64,000 bases of DNA from Bog-473 sp963800725. Lineage in GTDB: Bacteria; Actinomycetota; Acidimicrobiia; Acidimicrobiales; RAAP-2. The translations under genes and the position numbers were made by a program. The notes beneath the pieces are model-generated. The model was not told the origin of the DNA, made no database searches, and saw only the letters and a program-made list of their open reading frames with translations. The DNA is taken from the NCBI GenBank assembly GCA_963800725.1, contig CAWDCE010000020.1, positions 74,461-138,460 of the forward strand. The letters run 5' to 3'. Each line of letters opens with the position of its first letter. Position 1 is the stretch's first letter. This document shows positions 1-8,391 of the stretch, one piece after another.

Positions 1-1
1 C

Positions 2-781
2 GCAGTCAAGCCGGCGTCACGGGCCGACGACGACAAATTGATGTCCGGCCTGCGCCGCCTCTGTGACGAGGACCCGACCCTGGTCGTCAGTTCGCGACGA
101 CGAGACCCACCAAACCGTCCTCGGGGTCAGCGGTGAGGTTCATCTGGCCGTGACGCTCGACCGACTGACCGAAAATCCAATGTGCACGTCGAGCGCGAAG
201 ACCTGCGCGTCGCCTACCGCGAGACCATCACGGTCCCCGCCCAGGCCGAGGGGAAGCACAAGAAGCAATCAGGCGGCCACGGGCAGTTCGGGATCTGCCA
301 CCTGCGAGTCGAGCCGCTCGGGCGCGGTGAGGGTTTCGTGTTCCACGACGCCGTTGTCGGTGGCGCCATCCCCCGCCAATACATACCCGCCGTTGAAAAG
401 GGCATCATCGAGACCATGGCGTCGGGCGGGTCGTTCGGCTATCCCATTGTCGACATCGCCGTCACCGTCGATGACGGCAAGGCGCATTCGGTTGACTCGA
501 ACGAGCTGAGCTTCAAGATGGCCGCGGCCACCGCGTTGCGCCAAGCCATCAGTGAGGCCAGGCCCGTTTTGCTCGAGCCGATCTCGAGGATCGACGTCAC
601 CGTGCCGAGCGACAGCCAAGGTGACGTGCTCGGCGACCTGCACGCCCGCCGGGCCCGCATCATCGGTACCGACCAGGCCGAAGACAATTTCCAGACCATC
701 GCGGCCTATGCGCCGACCGCCGAACTCTCCCGTTACGCCGTTGATCTGCCGCGCGCTGACCGGTGGGCGCGGGAGCTTTAA
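2..781 (+). CDS. Elongation factor G-like protein (EF-G2 type), C-terminal part
   Basis: C-terminal third of a translational GTPase of the EF-G family; the G domain lies before the window. The domain IV signature is visible (YRETI at about 223-237, then KKQSGGHGQFG), followed by VVGGAIPRQYIPAVEKG, and a domain V ending in the YAVDLPRADRWAREL region. The HxKKQSGGHGQ form and the ETHQTVLG stretch upstream match the actinobacterial EF-G2 (fusA2-like) subgroup better than canonical EF-G; that subgroup call is from memory. The reading frame changes near 92 and again near 175, restoring itself, which fits two compensating indel errors. It converges on the HIT gene on the other strand. Confidence 0.85.
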
Positions 782-880
782 CGTCGCGTACGACCACTAC
801 GACGCGGTCCCCGATCATGTGGCCGCAGCAAATGGCCCAGGACGGCCACGCCTGAGCGAGGTCGTGGTCGGGTCGAGGAA

Positions 881-1396
881 CTACCAGGCCTCGGTGAGCT
901 TCTTCCACACGCTCGAAAGCGACTCGGGCATCACGCGGGTATCGGCCACCGAAGTCATGAAGTTGGTATCTCCCGACCACCGTGGCAGCGCATGGAGATG
1001 CACGTGACCGGGGATCCCGGCCCCACCGGCGCGTCCGAAGTTCGCCCCCATATTCATGCCGTCGGGGTCAAAGGCGCGCGCGATGGCGGCCAAGGCATGG
1101 TTGGTGGCGCTCCACACCTCAGCCGACTCGACCTGAGTGAGGTGCTCGAGTGCGGCCACGTGGCGTCGTGGCAGCACCAAGACATGCCCGCTTGCGTAGG
1201 GGTAAGCATTGAGCACGACATAGGACCATTCACCGCGCCACACCACAAGGTTCTCGGCCGACGGTGCGCCGCTTTGGGCGATACGACAGAACACGCACTT
1301 GGCCGAGTCTTCGCCGGCCATGCCACTGCGCTCGCGCGCGGTCGCCTCTTGGATGTAGTCGCTGCGCCAGCCGGCCCAGAGGTTCTCGAGCGTCAC
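881..1396 (-). CDS. HIT-family nucleotide hydrolase/phosphorylase
   Basis: Histidine-triad protein of 171 residues, probably acting on diadenosine polyphosphates or nucleotidyl-sulfates in the cytoplasm. The triad HVHLH is at residues 131-135, followed by ALPRW. A CVFC pair at 34-37, with the histidine region near 71-79, fits the zinc-binding subgroup common in actinobacteria. The N-terminus MTLENLWAGWRSDYI is typical. The start is GTG and overlaps the thrS stop by four bases (GTGA), so the two are probably translationally coupled. Substrate cannot be told from sequence. Confidence 0.9.
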   Translation of the reverse strand: MTLENLWAGWRSDYIQEATARERSGMAGEDSAKCVFCRIAQSGAPSAENLVVWRGEWSYVVLNAYPYASGHVLVLPRRHVAALEHLTQVESAEVWSATNHALAAIARAFDPDGMNMGANFGRAGGAGIPGHVHLHALPRWSGDTNFMTSVADTRVMPESLSSVWKKLTEAW

Positions 1397-3394
1397 GCCG
1401 GTGCGGTTTCGGCCACGGCGTCCTCGGGCGAGCCCCGTCGGAGCACCTCATCGACCACCTCACTCACGAAATCGGCTACCCCGACGCCGCGCTGGGGCTT
1501 GTTGTCGGTCGCCCCGCGTCGGTTAACGCCGACGGTGCGGTTGGCCACATCGTCGTCACCGACCACCAAGATGTAGGGGATCTTGGCCATCTTGGCCCGG
1601 CGGATCGAGCGCGCCGAGCTTCTCGCCGCTCGTGTCGAGCTCTACTCGCAGCCCGGCCTGGCGGAGCTCGTCGACGACGCCTTGACCGTACGCGCCGTGC
1701 GCGTCGGTGACCGGGATGACCCGCACCTGTTCGGGCGAGAGCCAGGTGGGCAACGCGCCCGCATAGTGCTCGATCAACACCGCCATGAAGCGTTCCACCG
1801 AACCGAACAAGGCACGGTGAATCATGATGGGCCGGTGCCGAGCGTTATCGGCACCCACGTATTCGAGCTCGAAGCGTTCGGGCAACTGGAAATCCAGTTG
1901 CACCGTCGACATCTGCCAGGTGCGCCCGATGGCGTCTTGGGCTTGGACCGAAATCTTCGGTCCGTAGAACGCACCGCCCCCCTCGTCCATGACGAGATTG
2001 AGTCCCATCTCCTCGGCCGTGGCCCGTAACGCCTCGGTCGCCTCTTCCCAGTCTTCGTCCGAACCAACGGCTTTGCCGGGTGGTTTGGTCGACAACTCGA
2101 GATAGAACTCATTCAGACCGAAATCACTCAAGAGATTCAAGACAAAGTGCAACGTCCGGACAAGCTCACTGCGCATCTCTTCTCGGGTGCAAAAGATGTG
2201 GGCGTCGTCTTGGGTCATGCCCCTGACCCGGGTCAGCCCATGGACCACACCGGACTTCTCGTAGCGATAGACGGTTCCGAACTCGAACAGGCGCAGCGGC
2301 AACTCCCGGTAGGAGCGCTGGCGACTCTTGAACACCAAGATGTGGAACGGGCAATTCATTGGTTTGAGGTAGTAGTCGGTACCCCCGTCCAGCTCCATGG
2401 GCGGGTACATGCCGTCCGCAAACCAGTCGAGGTGACCCGAAATTTCAAAGAGGTGGCTCTTGGTGATGTGCGGTGAGTTCACGAACTCGTAGCCCGACTC
2501 GACGTGACGCTGGCGCGAGTAATCCTCCATGAGTCGGCGAATCGTGCCGCCCTTGGGGTGGAAGATGGCGAGCCCCGACCCGATCTCATCGGGGAAACTG
2601 AAGAGATCGAGTTCGGCGCCGAGTTTGCGGTGATCGCGGCGTTCGGCTTCTTCAAGCTGGTGCAGATGCGCGGCCAGTGCCTTGGCCGATTCCCACGCCG
2701 TCCCGTAGATCCGCTGAAGTTGGGGTCGTTTCTCGTCGCCCCGCCAATAGGCCCCGGCCACCCGCATCAACTTGAAATGCCCGAGGCGCGAGGTCGAAGG
2801 GACATGGGGGCCGCGACACAGATCGGTAAAGGTGTCGCTGTTCCAATACGTGCTCACCAAGGAGCCACTGGCGTCGACTTCGTCCGCGCCGGCCCCCACT
2901 GCTTCGATGATCTCGCGCTTGAACGGCTGATCGGCGAAGATCTTGAGGCCTTCTTCGATATCGTGCTCGTGACGAACGAACGGCTGGTCTTCGGCCATGA
3001 TCGCCCGCATCTCGGCTTCGACCCGATCGAGATCTTCGTCGGTGAAATGGGCCCCGCCGGGCAGCGCGAAGTCGTAGTAGAAACCGTTGTCGATGACCGG
3101 GCCGATGGCATATTTCGCCCCGGGCCAGAGCCGAAGTACCGCCTGGGCCAGCACGTGGGCCGTCGAGTGACGCAGCACCGCCCGACCCTCGTCGGAGTCG
3201 GCCGTGACTATTGCCACCTTGGCCCCGTCGAAGAGCGGAGTGCTCAGATCGACTTCGTGGCCATCGACGGTGGCCACGATCGCGGCCTTGGCCAATCGTG
3301 ATCCGATGGACTGAGCGAGGTCGGCAGCCGTCGTCCCCTCGGCGAGCTCCCGCTGCGATCCGTCAGGGAGCTGTACCGAAATAGCGCCTGCCAT
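1393..3394 (-). CDS. thrS: Threonyl-tRNA synthetase (one frameshift near 1,610)
   Basis: Class II aminoacyl-tRNA synthetase that charges tRNA-Thr. In order: N-terminal TGS domain (about 1-65), the editing/SAD domain (HSTAHVLAQAV and CRGPHVPST), the class II core (RVRGMTQDDAHIF is motif 2; a motif 3 region near RFMAVLIEHYAGALP), and the anticodon domain. The frame breaks near 1,610 in a GC-alternating run: after LDTSGEKLGA the protein continues in another frame as IRRAKMAKIPYILVVGDDD to a stop at 1,393. Joined length is about 667 residues, normal for ThrRS, so the break is most likely a one-base sequencing error. An AGGAAAGG ribosome site precedes the ATG at 3,394. Confidence 0.93.
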
Positions 3395-3549
3395 CGTTCT
3401 ACCTTTCCTGCTCAGTCGGGGGATTGCTCCTCACCGAATCGATGCTCCAGGGTACTGGACCTCGCTCGGCGCTCCGGACCCCCCCAACGCGGCGTTCGCG
3501 GGGCCCCCACCCAAGGCGCCGGGTCCACATACCCCGGCGGCGACGCGCT

Positions 3550-4671
3550 CTAGAGCACGACGCCGAGCAGCGCAGCCCCATTGGCAACCGAGTGACCGGA
3601 CTTGGCCGCCTCATCGAGAATCGACAAGGCCGCCGGGGTGTCGAGGTCCGCGTCCAACGCCTCGCGCACCTCGGCCAATCCGGCGTCGCCGCCCCCATCC
3701 TTCGACGTGCGCCACCGCTCGAGACGGGCTTCGGCCGGTGGCATATCGGCACTTGTCTCCCAGCCCCAATCGTGCCGGTAGTGATGGTCGAGCAACGCCA
3801 GGCGAACCGCGGCGGGCTCGGACTGGGCGCACAGATCTCCGACGAAGACCAGGTTTCCGAGCGACTTGGACATTTTGGTTCCACCGAGTCCGACCAGGCC
3901 GACGTGGAACCAGAGGCGCACGAAGAGCTGGCCGGTCGCGGCTTCGGATTGGGCGGTCTCGCATTCGTGGTGGGGGAAGACGAGGTCACGTCCACCGCCA
4001 TGGATGTCAATCGTCTCGCCGAGCTCGCGCAAGGCCAGCGCGGAACACTCGATATGCCAGCCCGGCCGTCCCGGGCCCCAGCGCGACTCCCAGGCCGGCT
4101 CATCGGAGAGGGACGGTTGCCACAGCACGAAATCGAGCGGGTTGCGCTTGTTCGGGTCGCCGGGATTTCCCCCATTTTCCGCCGCCAGCACCAGCATTTC
4201 CTCGCGTGAGAATCGGCTGATGCGACCGAACTCGGGGAACGTCGCGATGTCGAAGTACACCGCACCCCCCGACTCGTAGGCATGCCCCTTTTCGAGTGCG
4301 ATCCCGACCAGGGACAAGATGTCCGAGATCGCCGATGTCGCCCGCGGCTCCTTGTAGACCGGCAGGAGGTTCAACATGCCCATTTCGGCATCAAAGCGGG
4401 CCATCTCCTCGGCGGCTAGATCGAGGTAATGCACCCCCATCTCGCGCGACTTGCGCAATATGTCATCGTCGATGTCGGTGACATTGCGGACGCAGCGGGT
4501 TTCGTGTCCGGCATCTTGGAGCCGTCGCTGCAGCATGTCGAAGGCGAGGTAGACCGCAGCGTGGCCGAGGTGGGCCGAGTCATAGGGCGTGATGCCGCAC
4601 GAATACATCGTGACCAATGGCCCGGGCTCGAAGTTCACCAACTCCTGCCTCGCCGTGTCGAAAAGCTGCAT
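3550..4671 (-). CDS. mshC: Cysteine:GlcN-Ins ligase (mycothiol synthesis)
   Basis: CysRS-like enzyme that activates cysteine with ATP and joins it to the amino group of GlcN-inositol, the third step of mycothiol synthesis. The SCGITPYDSAHLGHA block (residues 24-38) has the GITPYD form typical of MshC; CysRS usually reads GPTVYD. KMSKS is at 266-270. C25, C209 (WHIECSA) and H234 are placed as the zinc site is in this fold. At 373 residues it is a little shorter than the roughly 410 usual. I chose the ATG at 4,671 because it begins MQLFDTA and lies two bases after the npdG stop, implying coupling. A CysRS paralogue remains the alternative. Confidence 0.82.
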   Translation of the reverse strand: MQLFDTARQELVNFEPGPLVTMYSCGITPYDSAHLGHAAVYLAFDMLQRRLQDAGHETRCVRNVTDIDDDILRKSREMGVHYLDLAAEEMARFDAEMGMLNLLPVYKEPRATSAISDILSLVGIALEKGHAYESGGAVYFDIATFPEFGRISRFSREEMLVLAAENGGNPGDPNKRNPLDFVLWQPSLSDEPAWESRWGPGRPGWHIECSALALRELGETIDIHGGGRDLVFPHHECETAQSEAATGQLFVRLWFHVGLVGLGGTKMSKSLGNLVFVGDLCAQSEPAAVRLALLDHHYRHDWGWETSADMPPAEARLERWRTSKDGGGDAGLAEVREALDADLDTPAALSILDEAAKSGHSVANGAALLGVVL

Positions 4672-4673
4672 AT

Positions 4674-5324
4674 CTATATTCCCGTCATCTGAATGGTCGA
4701 ATGCACCTTGTGCTTGATGTTGATCGTGATGCACACGGCCGTGAACGCCTCAATGGCCGCGGCTTGACTCAAGCTTCCCGCGTCCAGAGGTCGCAACCCG
4801 GGCAGGCGCGCAATGAGTGCCAATGTCGCTTCGGTCGCCTCTTTGTGGTCAGAACAGACCAACACGTCTGCAACCAAGTCCGAGTCGAGGTTCTCCATCT
4901 CTGAGGCGGGGAGATGGTGGAAGGAGGCTGCGACCAACGAAGCGGGCAGGGTGGCCTGTACCGCTGCTGCCACCGAACCGCGCGGTGGGATGAGCGCCAA
5001 CATCTCTCGGCCTTCTTTGACCAACGCGTTGGCCATGGAGATGACGACCTTTCCCCCCAATGGTTCCCGCAACGCCTTGATCGTCACAATGGCGCTGTCC
5101 CACGGGGTGGCGATCACCACCACGTCGGCGTTTGCCGCACCCTCGTTGTCGGCCCCGCCCACGGCGAGCGACCGGTCGGGCCACCGCTCGATCAGGTCAT
5201 TGGCCACACGAGCCGCTCGCTCGGCGTCACGCGAACCCAATGTGACATCGACTCCGGCTGAGGCCAACCGAGTCGCCAACCCCCGTCCAGCTGGACCGGT
5301 CCCACCAATGATTCCAACGTGCAT
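4674..5324 (-). CDS. npdG: NADPH:F420 oxidoreductase-like protein
   Basis: Small Rossmann-fold protein (216 residues) of the F420-dependent NADP reductase family, moving hydride between NADPH and coenzyme F420. The dinucleotide motif GIIGGTGPAGRGLA starts at residue 4, and SRDAERA following the second strand is where NADPH phosphate is usually read. VVIATPWDS and SMANALVKEGREM are family-like blocks. The ATG at 5,324 was preferred to the longer open frame because the Rossmann motif then lies at the N-terminus. mshC follows directly; fabI diverges 31 bp away. Confidence 0.8.
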   Translation of the reverse strand: MHVGIIGGTGPAGRGLATRLASAGVDVTLGSRDAERAARVANDLIERWPDRSLAVGGADNEGAANADVVVIATPWDSAIVTIKALREPLGGKVVISMANALVKEGREMLALIPPRGSVAAAVQATLPASLVAASFHHLPASEMENLDSDLVADVLVCSDHKEATEATLALIARLPGLRPLDAGSLSQAAAIEAFTAVCITINIKHKVHSTIQMTGI

Positions 5325-5355
5325 CCCCCCACTGTCGCATAACATCGCAAACCCA
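5325..5355. promoter_or_regulatory. Very short divergent promoter between npdG and fabI
   Basis: Only 31 bases separate the two start codons. The single AT-rich patch is the CATAACAT stretch at about 5,337-5,344, which could supply a -10 element in either direction. Neither gene then has room for a normal leader, so leaderless transcripts, common in actinobacteria, are likely. This is inference from spacing only. Confidence 0.4.
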
Positions 5356-6135
5356 ATGGGACTTCTCGATGGCAAACGCTTCCTCATCACCGGCGTCTTG
5401 ACCGATGCATCGCTCGCGTTCGCGGTAGCGAAGGCGGTCCAAGAAGAAGGGGGCGAGGTGGTGCTGTCGGGGGCCGGACGGGCCTTGTCGCTGACCAAGC
5501 GAACCGCCCGCAAGCTGCCTGATCCCCCCGAGGTGCTCGAAATCGACGTCACCTCGCCCGAACAGCTGGCCGCAGCCGGGTCCACGTTGGCGCAGCGGTG
5601 GGACTCGCTCGATGGGCTCTTGCACGCAATTGGCTTCGCTCCGCCGAGCTGCCTCGGAAACGGCATGTTCGAGGCCGGCTGGGACGATGTCTCGGTCGCC
5701 TTGCAAATCTCTGCGTACTCCCTCAAAGCACTGGTAGAGGCTTTTCGACCCCTCTTGGCCAAGTCCGGCGCATCGGGTGGGGCATCGGTGGTTGGGTTGG
5801 ATTTCGACGCCACCGTGGCCTGGCCCCTCTACGACTGGATGGGCGTGGCCAAAGCCGCCCTCGAGTCCCTCACCCGCTATTTGGCCCGTGACCTCGGACC
5901 CGAGGGCGTCCGGGTCAATCTGGTGGCTGCCGGTCCCATCCGGACCATGGCCGCCAAATCAATCCCGGGCTTTTCCGCCTTCGAGGACACGTGGGCCGAG
6001 CAGGCGCCCCTCGGCTGGGACGTCAACGATGCAGACGCCGTCGCGCGGGCGTGCGTCGCCCTGTTCTCGAATCTCCTCTCGATGACGACCGGCGAGATCC
6101 TTCACGTTGACGGCGGGGTGCACGCCGTCAACTAG
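5356..6135 (+). CDS. fabI: Enoyl-[acyl-carrier-protein] reductase (InhA/FabI type)
   Basis: NADH-dependent enoyl-ACP reductase for the last step of type II fatty-acid elongation. It is 259 residues. The FabI-type nucleotide motif ITGVLTDASLAFAVA is at 11-25, and the catalytic Tyr-x6-Lys is Y159 and K166 in YDWMGVAK. EVLEIDVTSPEQ (about 59-70) is the adenine-contacting region and GPIRTMAAKSIPGF the substrate loop. The ATG at 5,356 was chosen because it starts MGLLDGKRFLITG, the usual N-terminus; the longer open frame upstream is antisense to npdG. Confidence 0.93.
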   Translation: MGLLDGKRFLITGVLTDASLAFAVAKAVQEEGGEVVLSGAGRALSLTKRTARKLPDPPEVLEIDVTSPEQLAAAGSTLAQRWDSLDGLLHAIGFAPPSCLGNGMFEAGWDDVSVALQISAYSLKALVEAFRPLLAKSGASGGASVVGLDFDATVAWPLYDWMGVAKAALESLTRYLARDLGPEGVRVNLVAAGPIRTMAAKSIPGFSAFEDTWAEQAPLGWDVNDADAVARACVALFSNLLSMTTGEILHVDGGVHAVN

Positions 6136-6168
6136 CGAGCGGCGCTCCCCTGGCTCAACCTCGGGTGC

Positions 6169-6603
6169 TCAACCGACGACCTCTTCGGACCCCGCGGCCA
6201 CGCTGGACTTGGCACCCTGGCGCCTCGATTCGGGCCCGAGCATTCTGCGCCCCACGACGCCACCGATCGTGCCGACGACAACCGCGCCGACGCCCGCGAG
6301 GGCCCAGAGTTTGTCCACACCAGGGTTGAGATATTGCCCGAGTTGGTGTCGTCGCACGATGTCTGCCGCAAAGATCGTAAAGAGGGCCGCCGTGGCCACC
6401 ACGAAGGCTTCGATCACGGCCCATTCGAGGCGACGGCACGGTCGCCCGGCGATGCAGCCGCCCACGAAGAACCCGACCGCCATTACGGCGGCGGGGATGA
6501 CCCACCAGATGCCACCTTGATCGATCAGCGGTTTGCCGTGCCAGAACTCCTCGATGAAGAACGTCGGCCCGGCGATCACCAGCGCCACGACGTAGCCGAG
6601 CAT
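6169..6603 (-). CDS. Four-helix membrane protein, unknown function
   Basis: No family recognised. The 144-residue product has about four hydrophobic segments (roughly residues 3-18, 33-53, 65-85 and 98-117) and a polar tail rich in R, G and S. A conserved-looking WHGKPLIDQGGIWW loop follows the first segment. The frame is open upstream to just after the zwf stop and reads plausible protein (LLFDGREWFAHVATV) before the ATG at 6,603, so the true start may be an unusual codon further upstream. It is downstream of zwf on the same strand. Confidence 0.55.
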   Translation of the reverse strand: MLGYVVALVIAGPTFFIEEFWHGKPLIDQGGIWWVIPAAVMAVGFFVGGCIAGRPCRRLEWAVIEAFVVATAALFTIFAADIVRRHQLGQYLNPGVDKLWALAGVGAVVVGTIGGVVGRRMLGPESRRQGAKSSVAAGSEEVVG

Positions 6604-6705
6604 GACCGTGGCGACGTGAGCGAACCACTCCCGGCCGTCGAAGAGCAGCCCCCCGGAGCGATCAGAGGCCGCGCCACCGGCTTTCGCGCGAGCTTCGGGA
6701 CGCGC

Positions 6706-8115
6706 TCAATCCGAGAGCAGCCAGCGTCGGGGCGCAACCAACTCGTTTGCCTCGTTTGGACCCCACGACCCGCGCTGATAGATGACCGGCTGGGGCTTGT
6801 CGTGGAGAATGGCGTCGGCCACCTTCCAGACCTGCTCGAGGCCATCGGGTCGGGTGAACAATGACCGGTCGCCCATCAACACGTCGTGGAGGAGCAGCGA
6901 GTACGCGGGCAGTGACGGCGTGTCGAGTGCCGTGCCCAAGGGCAATGAAATATTCGCCGCGCTGAGCGACAACTCGGGCCCGGGCACTTTGATCACCAGC
7001 GACAGCGTGATCTGCCCGTCGCCCGAGAGTTCGAAGCCAAGCACGCTCGCTCCGAGGGGTTGACCAGAGAGCCCGGGAATCGGGTCCTTGAACACCACGC
7101 TGATGCGCTGGTGGCTCTCCGCCATGCACTTGCCGGTGCGCAACAAGAACGGAACCCCCTTCCAGCGTGCGTTATCGATCCACATCTGGGCCGCGACGAA
7201 GGTCTCGGTGCGCGAGTCGTCGGCCACGCCTTCGATGTCGCGATACCCCTCGTACTGGCCGACCACGACGTCGGATTCGCTCAGGGGCCGAAAACAGCCG
7301 ATTACCTGTTCGCGCGCGACGGCCAGGCATTCGGGCTCGAGGCAATGCGGCGGCTCCATCGCCACCTCGGCCGCCAGCTGGAAGAGGTGGGTCACCAACA
7401 TGTCCAAGATGGCGCCAGTCGCTTCGTAGAACGAGGCACGCGACGCCACATCGAGCGTCTCGGGCACATCAATCTGGACGCTCTCGATGTGCTCGGCGTC
7501 CCACATCCCCGAGAACAGCCCGTTGGCGAATCGAAGGACGTGGACATCTTGGGTGGCTTCTTTGCCCAAGAAATGGTCGATCCGGTAGATCTGGGATTCT
7601 TCGAACGTCTCATGTGCGACGTGGTCGAGATTCTTGAAGGACTCCATCGAGGTCCCGAACGGCTTTTCATATACGGCGCGGGAGCGCTCGACCAGGCCGT
7701 GGGTTCCAATGGCTTCGGTTAAGGGCCCGAACGCCGCCGGTGGCACGGCCATGTAGTGGATGCGCTGGGGGGTGCCCCCGAGCTCATGTTCGGCTTCGGC
7801 CAGTACGTCGAGCAGGGAGCCCGGATTCGCGCTGTCGAAGCCACCGCCGGCGAAGCGCAGGCGCGAGCGAACCTCTTCCCAGGGTCCGTCGCTTGGCTTG
7901 GGCCCGAATTCTTCGAGACTCTCTCGGACTCGTTCTTGGAAGTCCTCGTGGGAGACGTCTCCACGGCCATTGCCGACCAAGCGCCAGTCCTCGGGCAACA
8001 GATCGGCAATGGCGAGGCGGTAGAAGGCCGGGAGTACCAGCCGGTGCGCCAAGTCACCCGTGGCGCCGTAGAGGATGAAGATCGTCGGCTCAGGGACAAG
8101 ATGGGAATCTGTCAT
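6706..8115 (-). CDS. zwf: Glucose-6-phosphate 1-dehydrogenase
   Basis: First enzyme of the oxidative pentose phosphate pathway; makes 6-phosphogluconolactone and NAD(P)H. The nucleotide motif GATGDLA is at 17-23, EKPFG at 150-154 and the substrate/catalytic signature RIDHFLGKE at 178-186, with the catalytic His in RIDH. At 469 residues it is slightly shorter than most bacterial forms (480-510). The gene stands alone on the minus strand; the exporter at 8,392 diverges from it. Confidence 0.95.
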   Translation of the reverse strand: MTDSHLVPEPTIFILYGATGDLAHRLVLPAFYRLAIADLLPEDWRLVGNGRGDVSHEDFQERVRESLEEFGPKPSDGPWEEVRSRLRFAGGGFDSANPGSLLDVLAEAEHELGGTPQRIHYMAVPPAAFGPLTEAIGTHGLVERSRAVYEKPFGTSMESFKNLDHVAHETFEESQIYRIDHFLGKEATQDVHVLRFANGLFSGMWDAEHIESVQIDVPETLDVASRASFYEATGAILDMLVTHLFQLAAEVAMEPPHCLEPECLAVAREQVIGCFRPLSESDVVVGQYEGYRDIEGVADDSRTETFVAAQMWIDNARWKGVPFLLRTGKCMAESHQRISVVFKDPIPGLSGQPLGASVLGFELSGDGQITLSLVIKVPGPELSLSAANISLPLGTALDTPSLPAYSLLLHDVLMGDRSLFTRPDGLEQVWKVADAILHDKPQPVIYQRGSWGPNEANELVAPRRWLLSD

Positions 8116-8391
8116 GGGGGCGTCCTCAGAAGATTGGCTTGATGGGCCGCACCACGGCGGCCCGCGGGCGAATTGAGGTTATCGAGTCACGGCGCACCCG
8201 CTCCCTCGGCCTCGCTCCCAAGCCCCACCCACCGCACCGACGGACCTTGCACCGCGTTGGGCACCACGCAGAGCGCTCTAGGCCCCGGGTCGGCGGACGT
8301 GCGTGCACCACTAACTTGACGTGAGCATGCGTTCGGACCGATTTCACGAGTTTTGCGGGGCACAACCCACGCCGGGGCGGGGTGTCGCCTG

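Noticed and set aside
2504..3301. Open frame of 265 codons antisense to thrS
   Set aside because: It is the mirror of a certain thrS coding region in GC-rich DNA; no protein-like motif and no ribosome site.
8116..8391. Small gene in the zwf/exporter gap
   Set aside because: The short open frames on both strands are Arg/Pro-rich, without ribosome sites or motifs; I see only a weak TTGACG near 8,317 there.
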